Positions 58,087 to 64,000 of a DNA stretch of 64,000 nt are shown one piece after another. Positions within the stretch are counted from its first letter, which is position 1; the number at the start of each line of letters is the position of its first letter. Under the pieces are notes generated by a model that ran no database searches, was not told the origin of the DNA, and was given only the letters and a program-made list of their open reading frames with translations. The DNA lies in the NCBI RefSeq assembly GCF_900142985.1, contig NZ_LT670849.1, forward strand, positions 5,658,501 through 5,722,500. The letters are read 5' to 3'. This DNA comes from Bradyrhizobium erythrophlei. Its GTDB lineage: Bacteria > Pseudomonadota > Alphaproteobacteria > Rhizobiales > Xanthobacteraceae. The position numbers were made by a program, and so were the translations under genes.

Positions 58087-58950
58087 ATGACCAAGACGAC
58101 CGATAAAGCAGCGCTGGATCAGTGGTACGCGGTCGAGACCAGCGCCGATCTCGGCAGCGCGATCGTCCGCACGCGGTTGCTCGGGCAGGATATCGAGCTG
58201 TTCCGCGATAACAGCGGCCCGCCGGTCATCGCGGAAATAAAGGAAGACGGCCAGCGCGGGCCCGCATTGCCGTTTCGCGAACGCTACGGTTGCGTCTGGA
58301 CCACGCTCGGCGAGCCGCCACGGGAAATTTTCGATATTCCGGAGGCGAGCGAACCTGATCGCCGTTTTGTGCCCTGCGGTTGGGTGAAGATGCGTGCGTC
58401 GGGCCTTCGGGTGGTCGAGAACTTTCTCGACATGGCGCATTTTCCCTTCGTGCACAAAGATATTCTGGGCTCGGAAGAGCATGCCGAAGTCCCGCAATAT
58501 TCAAGCGAGTTGCGCCGGGATGTCGATGAGGTCTGGGCGAGCAATTGCAGTTTTTTCCAGCCGCGAATTGCGGCGACCGAGACCGAAGGCGCCTTCGTGC
58601 ATCTAACCTACCGGGTGCCGTCGCCCTTTGTCGTGATGCTGTATCGCGTCTGCCCTACAGCGCCAGACCGGCTCGACGCCATTGCACTGTTCATCCAGCC
58701 CCTGGAAGAGGATCTCTGCCGCGCCCAGCCGGTGATGTACCTCGTTGACGCGGTCTCGGATCACAGTTCGCTTCTGAATTTCGAGCAGGTCATTTTCTTG
58801 CAGGACCGGATTATTCTCGAAAATCAGCGGCCCTTGCTGCTGCCCCTGGAGCCCCGCTCGGAAACCCCGACCCGGGCCGACAGTTCGTCGATCGTCTACC
58901 GCCGCTGGATCAAGGAAAAAGGCCTCCGCTTCGGCACGGTCACAAAGTAG
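58087..58950 (+). CDS. Rieske-less oxygenase catalytic protein, second copy
   Basis: A 287-residue protein, same length as the copy at 43831. It starts DQWYAVETSADLGSAIVRTR, lacks any CxH/CxxH cluster site, and continues at FRERYGCVWTTLGEPPREIF. The iron site is intact: E111-N112-x-x-D115-x-x-H118-x4-H123, plus LQDRIILENQRP. Diverged from the first copy but with the identical internal gap, which shows the loss is old and functional. Last gene of the plus-strand operon starting with the TPP decarboxylase. Confidence 0.8.
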   Translation: MTKTTDKAALDQWYAVETSADLGSAIVRTRLLGQDIELFRDNSGPPVIAEIKEDGQRGPALPFRERYGCVWTTLGEPPREIFDIPEASEPDRRFVPCGWVKMRASGLRVVENFLDMAHFPFVHKDILGSEEHAEVPQYSSELRRDVDEVWASNCSFFQPRIAATETEGAFVHLTYRVPSPFVVMLYRVCPTAPDRLDAIALFIQPLEEDLCRAQPVMYLVDAVSDHSSLLNFEQVIFLQDRIILENQRPLLLPLEPRSETPTRADSSSIVYRRWIKEKGLRFGTVTK

Positions 58951-59158
58951 GTAAAAGCCAATGCGCGTCCGGAAGGCGCACGCTACATATTGTTATAAAA
59001 TCAAATACTTGGATTGATGTCTGAGGTTGGCGAATGGGCTCGGTCCCATTGGGCTGCGGCCAAAAATCTTTCAGCGCAGGCCCGACAAGGCAAAGCCTCA
59101 TTCCGGACACCAGCACCTGCTTTACGCAACCTCAACGTTGAGGGACTAACAGGCTCAT

Positions 59159-59596
59159 ATGCTCGTTTCGTCTGCCCGCTTCCAAGTAGCGGCCCGCGCA
59201 CTTGCGGGCGTGGCTCTGTTTGCCAGCGCTATATTGCTTTCCGGCTGCGCCAGCATGGGCGAGGGCATGACCTCGGCATTTGCCGATCCCGCGAAGTACC
59301 AGCTTTACGACTGCAAGCAGCTCGAGACCGAGCGCAAGGCGCTATCGGCCCGTCAGGCTGAGTTGCAGGGCCTGATGAGCAAGGCGCAAGACGGCTTTGC
59401 GGGGCCGGTGGTTGCGGAGGTCGCCTACCGCAACGAATACCTTGCGGTGCGCGGCCAGGCGAAAAACGCCGAAGAGGCGTGGGTGCTCAACAAGTGCCGC
59501 GAAACCCCGGGCAAAGCCGCTAGCCCAACGCCGCCGCCTCCCGTGGCTGACGTGTCCGGCCGTCCGCTGAAGCGATCGGGCAGCGCGGTCTACTGA
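59159..59596 (+). CDS. Small lipoprotein
   Basis: A 145-residue protein with a hydrophobic signal and lipobox LSGC (ALFASAILLSGCASMGEG). The mature part has two cysteines, the segment YDCKQLETERKALSARQAEL with coiled-coil character, and a proline-rich C-terminus. An outer or inner membrane lipoprotein of unknown function, of a kind common next to core genes in this order of bacteria. No family name is certain. Confidence 0.65.
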   Translation: MLVSSARFQVAARALAGVALFASAILLSGCASMGEGMTSAFADPAKYQLYDCKQLETERKALSARQAELQGLMSKAQDGFAGPVVAEVAYRNEYLAVRGQAKNAEEAWVLNKCRETPGKAASPTPPPPVADVSGRPLKRSGSAVY

Positions 59597-59620
59597 AGGG
59601 AGGCAGCCAGGATCGCTGCT

Positions 59621-60814
59621 TCACGCCTGCCAGTTGTAGATCCAGTCCTGTCGCGACAGCATCCGCTTTGGCCCCATCGTCTTGATGACGAGGTCGCGCG
59701 CCAAGGCGAGGGGACCTGAAAGATGATAGATCCGGCCCAACTGGCGCGCGCTGCGCTGTAGCTGCGTCACGCGTGGACGACGCAGTTTCTCGTAGCGGTG
59801 CAGCGCCGCCGAGAGCGCCGCAGCGCCTTCGTTCTGGCGCCCCGCGATGCATTTGGCGAGCACGGCAGCGTCCTCGATCGCCATGGCCGCTCCTTGCGCG
59901 GCAAACGGCAGCATCGCATGCGCCGCGTCTCCCAGCAAAGCGACCGCGCCTTCGCTCCATTGGCCGCCGCCCGGCACCGTGAACAGCGCCCATTTGCGCC
60001 AGCCGTCGACGGCGCCGATCAGCATCCGCGGGATGGCGTGCCACCCCGCTGTGACGAACGCCGTCTTGATCTCGTTGTCGTCGCCCCGCTCACTCCAGCC
60101 GGGTCTGTTCCATTGTCCGGGAACGACGGCGACCACGTTGATGCGCCGGCCTGCGGAAATCGGATAGGTGACGAGATGGGCGCCCGGACCCATCCAGAGT
60201 TGAACGCGGCGTGAGGTGTATTCGCGCGGCAACTGCGTCGTGTCGAGCGTGCCGCGCCAGGCGATCAGTCCGGAGAAGCGCGGTTGCAGATCGGGAAGCA
60301 GATGATGGCGGACGGCCGACCAGATGCCGTCGGCCCCGATCAAGGCCAGCGCCAGCTCCTCGCGCCGTGTCGCGCCGCTGCGCTGGATCACGGTCAGTCC
60401 CTTGGCGTGGGAGCTGACATCCTCGAACTGGCAGCCGAGCCGCAGCTCGATGTCGGAACAGTTTTGCACCTGCTCCCGCAGCGCGGCTTGCAGATCGGCG
60501 CGGTGTATCACCCAATAGGGCGCGCCGGATTGAGCCGTCTGGTCGAGCGGGAGGCGGGTGATTTCGCCGCCGCTTGCCGCGCTCATCAGGCAGATCGCCT
60601 CCGGCGTCACCGCGCCGGCGAGCCCCGTCTGCAGGCCGAGATCGATCAGCACGCGGCTCGCATTGGGCGATAGTTGCAGGCCCGCACCGGCTTCCTCCAG
60701 CCGCTCGGCTTTCTCCAGAAGAATGACGCGAAACCCTTGCCGCGCCAGCGCCAGCGAAGCGGTCAGTCCCCCGATACCGGCACCCGCAACGACGATCGTG
60801 CGCGAAGCCGCCAT
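59621..60814 (-). CDS. FAD-dependent aromatic monooxygenase (salicylate hydroxylase-like)
   Basis: A 397-residue protein. TIVVAGAGIGGLTASLALAR is the dinucleotide-binding motif, GADGIWSAVRHHL the DG motif and VALLGDAAHAMLPFAAQGAA the GD motif of class A flavin monooxygenases. Relatives hydroxylate salicylate, 3-hydroxybenzoate or urate (HpxO). With a purine-type region nearby a urate-like activity is conceivable, but the pairing with the zinc-finger gene downstream suggests a conserved core gene. Substrate unknown. Confidence 0.85.
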   Translation of the reverse strand: MAASRTIVVAGAGIGGLTASLALARQGFRVILLEKAERLEEAGAGLQLSPNASRVLIDLGLQTGLAGAVTPEAICLMSAASGGEITRLPLDQTAQSGAPYWVIHRADLQAALREQVQNCSDIELRLGCQFEDVSSHAKGLTVIQRSGATRREELALALIGADGIWSAVRHHLLPDLQPRFSGLIAWRGTLDTTQLPREYTSRRVQLWMGPGAHLVTYPISAGRRINVVAVVPGQWNRPGWSERGDDNEIKTAFVTAGWHAIPRMLIGAVDGWRKWALFTVPGGGQWSEGAVALLGDAAHAMLPFAAQGAAMAIEDAAVLAKCIAGRQNEGAAALSAALHRYEKLRRPRVTQLQRSARQLGRIYHLSGPLALARDLVIKTMGPKRMLSRQDWIYNWQA

Positions 60815-60828
60815 TAGTTTGGTGCCGG

Positions 60829-61083
60829 TCAGGCGACCTTATCGACCAGCACGCATTCCGGCGGGCGAGCTTCGCCGGCCTTCAGGTCAGCGGCAAATCG
60901 ATAGAGCGTCGAGCAATAGGGGCAGATGATCTCGTTGTCGTTGCCGAGATCGAGAAAAACATGGGGATGGTCGAAAGGCGGATTTGCGCCGACGCACATG
61001 AATTCCTGCGAACCGATCTCAATAACGGCTACGCCGGCGTCGTTATGGAAGTGCGGGACGACATGGTCGGACATCAGATTCAC
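60829..61083 (-). CDS. CHCC-type zinc-finger protein
   Basis: An 84-residue protein (alternative start 61074). The C-terminal part LGNDNEIICPYCSTLYRFAA with CPYC, and the upstream cysteine and histidine, form a small zinc finger like the zf-CHCC family. This family is found next to complex I-related or FAD enzymes in alphaproteobacteria. It starts upstream of, and probably with, the FAD monooxygenase, 14 bp away. Confidence 0.8.
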   Translation of the reverse strand: MNLMSDHVVPHFHNDAGVAVIEIGSQEFMCVGANPPFDHPHVFLDLGNDNEIICPYCSTLYRFAADLKAGEARPPECVLVDKVA

Positions 61084-61339
61084 CTTAGGCTAGCAACACA
61101 GCAGCAAGACGGCACCGGCATGACGTTCCGCCACTTCAAAAGTGGCCTCACCATAGAGATGGAACCGGTCGATTCCTAGTCCACTTTCCGCAGGACAGGA
61201 CTGGTGGAGAGGACCACTGGTTTATTCTTACAAATTCGACACAATCTTGTTGTCCCGAGAAGCCCTTCTTTCGTCGGGGCGGTTGTGTCGTAAAAGCGGC
61301 GCATTACTTTCTCCATCGCGGGCAAGTGGGTTCTTCTTG

Positions 61340-62485
61340 ATGAAACGGCGGCGGACCGGTTTGGTATTGGCAGCGATGGTGGCAAGCGGAGCTGCGCTGG
61401 CCGCGGTGTTGCCGCGCGCGCATGAGGCCGCCTCGCTTCTGGTGGCCCAGGACGATCCGGCCGAATTATCCGACCTTCAGGTGAATTCTGCGCTGCGAAA
61501 TAATAAAAGCATAAAGATTCTGACCGAGCAGATCGAATCCGCGCTCGCAGCGCACGACACCGGCCTTGCCTCGAGCTTTGTCGAACTTGCCAAATCCAAG
61601 GACATTCCGCTGCCGGATGATCTCACGCAGCGGGTCGGCGACGCGGTCATAGAAGAAAGCACGGCCTCGCACATTGCCAAGCGTTTTGCCACCGGCCTTG
61701 TAACGGGAAATGCCGACGACGCCGCAAGTCTCTCCGGCACCGTGGCCGGCGATCTCTTTGTCTTCGGCGATGTTCGCGACGTCGTTCGTGAAAGCAAGCA
61801 TCTGGTTATGGGTGAGGACACCGATCGCCTGGTGCTGGGCCTTGCGACCGCGGGCCTCGCCGTGACGGCTGCGACCTATGTGACCGTGGGCGGCGTTGCG
61901 CCGGTGCGGGCCGGGCTGACGCTGGTCAAGGACGCGCGCAAGGTCGGGCGGTTGGGTGAGGGGCTCACCGAATGGGCCGGCCGCTCGGCGCGCGAGGTGG
62001 TCGACACCTCGATGCTGCAAGAGGCCGTCTCGACGGCTTCCGTAACGCGTCCGACCCGGACGGTCAGTGCGATCACCGCCGCCTTCCGTGCAGAGAAGGC
62101 GGGAGCGCTGGTGCGGCTTGCCAAGGACGTCGGCCGCGTCGGCGAAAAAGCCGGCGCGCGCGGCGCGCTGGATACGCTGAAGATCGCCGAAGGTCCAGAA
62201 GACGTGGCCCGCGCTGCGCGGCTCGCCGAAGCAAGCGGCAGCAAGACGCGCGCCATCCTCAAACTGCTCGGTCGCGGCGCGCTTCTGTTGGCGGCCGGTG
62301 CGTTCGACCTGTCGATTTGGGTGTTCGGCGCGATCTTCGCGCTCGTCTCTTTCCTGATCTCGATCAAGGCCACGACCGAGCGGATGACGCAATCGTGGAT
62401 CGATCGCGGCAAACGCCGGCGGCTGCGCCAGCAGCTGGCCGGTCTTGCCGATCCGGTGGTGGCCACTGCCGCTACGGCCGGTTAG
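61340..62485 (+). CDS. Hypothetical 381-residue membrane-associated protein
   Basis: From ATG 61340 the N-terminus has an anchor (TGLVLAAMVASGAALAAVLP). Two further hydrophobic stretches occur around AGLAVTAATYVTVGGVAPVR and LLLAAGAFDLSIWVFGAIFA, with a long helical, alanine-rich region between. The C-terminus is basic. The frame extends to 61247 but the added sequence is unlikely. No family recognised beyond likely conservation in Bradyrhizobium. Confidence 0.6.
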   Translation: MKRRRTGLVLAAMVASGAALAAVLPRAHEAASLLVAQDDPAELSDLQVNSALRNNKSIKILTEQIESALAAHDTGLASSFVELAKSKDIPLPDDLTQRVGDAVIEESTASHIAKRFATGLVTGNADDAASLSGTVAGDLFVFGDVRDVVRESKHLVMGEDTDRLVLGLATAGLAVTAATYVTVGGVAPVRAGLTLVKDARKVGRLGEGLTEWAGRSAREVVDTSMLQEAVSTASVTRPTRTVSAITAAFRAEKAGALVRLAKDVGRVGEKAGARGALDTLKIAEGPEDVARAARLAEASGSKTRAILKLLGRGALLLAAGAFDLSIWVFGAIFALVSFLISIKATTERMTQSWIDRGKRRRLRQQLAGLADPVVATAATAG

Positions 62486-62518
62486 TTTTCAACCCATTCT
62501 CCAATCACGGAATGACCG

Positions 62519-63271
62519 ATGCCGAGCTTTCACCACGGCGATGTTGAAATTGCCTATCTCGATGAAGGCGAGGGCGATCCGATCATCCTCGTGCATGGTT
62601 TTGCCTCCAGCAAGAACGTGAACTGGGTGTATCCGACCTGGGTATCGGACCTGAAGAAGAGCGGCCGTCGGGTGATTGCTTTCGACAATCGCGGCCATGG
62701 CGAGTCCTCCAAGCTCTACGATGCCGCCGAATATGAGATCGCCATCATGGCGAGCGATATCGCCGCGCTGATGGATCACCTCAAACTCGATCGCGCCGAC
62801 GTCATGGGATACTCGCTGGGCTCGCGGATGACGGCGATGCTGGCGCGAAGCCAGCCGCATCTTTTTCGTTCGGCGATTCTCGGCGGCATCGGAATCGGCC
62901 TGATCGAGGGCGGCGGTCCCGGCGAAAATGTTGCAAAAGCGCTGGAGGCGGATTCGCTCGACGAGGTCACCGATTCCGTCGGGCGGACGTTCCGCGCCTT
63001 CGCCGACCAGACCCGGTCCGACCGCAAGGCGCTCGCGGCCTGCCTGCGCGGCTCGCGCCGGTTGATGGCAAAAGAAGAAGCCGCTGAAATCGCCGTGCCG
63101 GTGTTGATCGCGGTTGGTACTGCGGACGAAATCGCGGGCTCCGCGCACGCGCTCGGCGAAATTATCCCGGGTTCGGAAGTGCTCGACATTCCCCGCCGCG
63201 ATCACATGCGCGCGGTCGGCGACAAGGTCTATAAGGAAGGTGTGCTGGATTTTCTGTCACGCCGTCCCTGA
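62519..63271 (+). CDS. Alpha/beta-fold hydrolase
   Basis: A 250-residue protein. DPIILVHGFASSKNVNWVYP is the oxyanion strand, DVMGYSLGSRMTAMLARSQP has the nucleophile elbow GYSLGS, and the closing DIPRRDHMRAVGD carries the catalytic histidine. Family hydrolases act on esters or C-C bonds. It overlaps the convergent membrane gene's end by 15 bp. Catabolic role possible but no partner is evident. Confidence 0.85.
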   Translation: MPSFHHGDVEIAYLDEGEGDPIILVHGFASSKNVNWVYPTWVSDLKKSGRRVIAFDNRGHGESSKLYDAAEYEIAIMASDIAALMDHLKLDRADVMGYSLGSRMTAMLARSQPHLFRSAILGGIGIGLIEGGGPGENVAKALEADSLDEVTDSVGRTFRAFADQTRSDRKALAACLRGSRRLMAKEEAAEIAVPVLIAVGTADEIAGSAHALGEIIPGSEVLDIPRRDHMRAVGDKVYKEGVLDFLSRRP

Positions 63272-64000
63272 GTGCTCGGGTTCGCGCCGCGGGCGCTTCA
63301 TCCAGGCAATCGTCGCTGCAAGGGTCGTGATCCAGACGAGGCGCGAGCCGTAGCGATCGTGCGGCCCTGAGATGACGCCGCAGATCACGGCATTGCCGAG
63401 CATTGCCAGGCACACGGTCGCGATCAACAGCGTTACATCGTCCATCCGACGCCGAACGATTGCGCCTGCCAGGGTCATGAAAACCAGCGCTGTCGAGATC
63501 AGCGCCACAGGGACGTGAATCAGGTTGACCGGACCGAAGGTGAGGAAGCTTGTTTGCTGGCGTGCCGCGTCCACCTGATTCAATTGTTGCCGCACATACT
63601 CCCGGAAGATGCCGTAGGTGTGCATCAGCGACGGGTGGTCGGTGTTTTCGCCGGTGGCGACCTTGAGCATCTGTTCGCCGCTGTTGAGCAGCGCTTCTTT
63701 GGCCTGCCATAGCGGATATTCGCTCAGGGCGTGGACGGCGATATAGCCCATCTCGTCGCTCATGCCTTTGAAGCGGCCGAGCTTGTTGAACACGGTTTCC
63801 CGGCTCCAGAGAAAATCGTCGGCGGTTTCCGGCAACTCGTTGCGATAGGGACAGAGCTTGAATTGCTGCGTGGGACAGTGGTCGTTCAGGTAACGGGTGA
63901 CGATTCCGTCCTGAAGCATGCGCGCAAACGCGATGGAATAGCCACCCGGCGTCCAGGCGATGTGTCCGGACAAGGCGTAGTTGGTGGAAAGCAGCATGAT
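63257..64000 (-). CDS. Membrane protein, 5' end beyond window edge
   Basis: The frame is open through the last base (63998-64000 reads ATC on this strand), so the start lies outside. About 247 C-terminal residues are visible: a periplasmic-looking segment with cysteines (NDHCPTQQFKLCPYRNELPE), and four hydrophobic helices near the C-terminus, including LIHVPVALISTALVFMTLAG and LLIATVCLAMLGNAVICGVI. A conserved Bradyrhizobium membrane protein of unknown function, probably. Confidence 0.65.
   Translation of the reverse strand: MMLLSTNYALSGHIAWTPGGYSIAFARMLQDGIVTRYLNDHCPTQQFKLCPYRNELPETADDFLWSRETVFNKLGRFKGMSDEMGYIAVHALSEYPLWQAKEALLNSGEQMLKVATGENTDHPSLMHTYGIFREYVRQQLNQVDAARQQTSFLTFGPVNLIHVPVALISTALVFMTLAGAIVRRRMDDVTLLIATVCLAMLGNAVICGVISGPHDRYGSRLVWITTLAATIAWMKRPRREPEHSGTA

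Noticed and set aside
59621..60814. Assigning the FAD monooxygenase as urate hydroxylase (HpxO) or trimethylurate monooxygenase
   Set aside because: Attractive next to purine-type genes, but only class A flavin monooxygenase motifs are visible and the zinc-finger neighbour suggests a conserved core gene.
1..64000. CRISPR arrays or tandem-repeat arrays
   Set aside because: No set of regularly spaced identical repeats was seen; only paired palindromes and the 41-bp att repeats.

Overview
The window looks like chromosome of a high-GC alphaproteobacterium, most probably Bradyrhizobium or a close relative (Nitrobacteraceae). This rests on recognised family types: Omp25/Omp31-like porin, small island proteins typical of that genus, conserved CHCC zinc-finger and FAD monooxygenase pair. 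No search was run, so the genus is an inference. The layout has four parts.

(1) 1-5.6 kb is a metabolic flank: the 3' end of a di-haem peroxidase, an MFS carrier divergent from a UbiD-type decarboxylase, a CCG-domain Fe-S protein, and two tiny overlapping genes ending at a tRNA-Leu(UAA).

(2) 5,681-20,009 is a 14.3-kb integrated element bounded by a perfect 41-bp direct repeat of the tRNA-Leu 5' half. It carries a frameshifted tyrosine integrase beside the tRNA, a serine recombinase, ribbon-helix-helix regulators, phage tail debris, a porin, a secreted cyanovirin-like protein and many small proteins. At least four genes are broken by 1-2 base indels. The element lies on the 5' side of the tRNA, so it has replaced the tRNA's 5' half and its promoter.

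(3) 20.1-59 kb is a dense catabolic and transport region that looks built for cyclic N-containing compounds (purine, hydantoin, creatinine or s-triazine-like). It holds two ATP-dependent hydantoinase/oxoprolinase pairs (HyuA/HyuB), a creatininase-family amidase, a cupin, an isochorismatase-family amidase and two oxidoreductases. These are followed by an NMT1/THI5-type ABC importer with two binding proteins, three deaminase-type amidohydrolases and a CDA-type deaminase. There is also a complete BMP-type (purine nucleoside-like) ABC importer, a 2-oxoglutarate/Fe(II) oxygenase, a two-subunit TPP decarboxylase and a GMC oxidoreductase. Two LysR regulators sit inside it.

The most interesting element in part 3 is a split Rieske oxygenase. 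Two proteins (43831-44694 and 58087-58950) keep the mononuclear-iron catalytic domain but have lost the [2Fe-2S]-binding lobe. A third (51492-52205) keeps the Rieske lobe but lacks the catalytic iron site, and it is followed immediately by a glutathione-S-transferase-like protein. The closest precedent I know is the NdmC/NdmD/NdmE caffeine N-demethylase complex, but here the Rieske donor is free-standing and not fused to a reductase.

(4) 59.1-64 kb returns to housekeeping-like genes: a lipoprotein, an FAD monooxygenase, a zinc-finger protein, a membrane protein, an alpha/beta hydrolase and a truncated membrane protein at the window edge.
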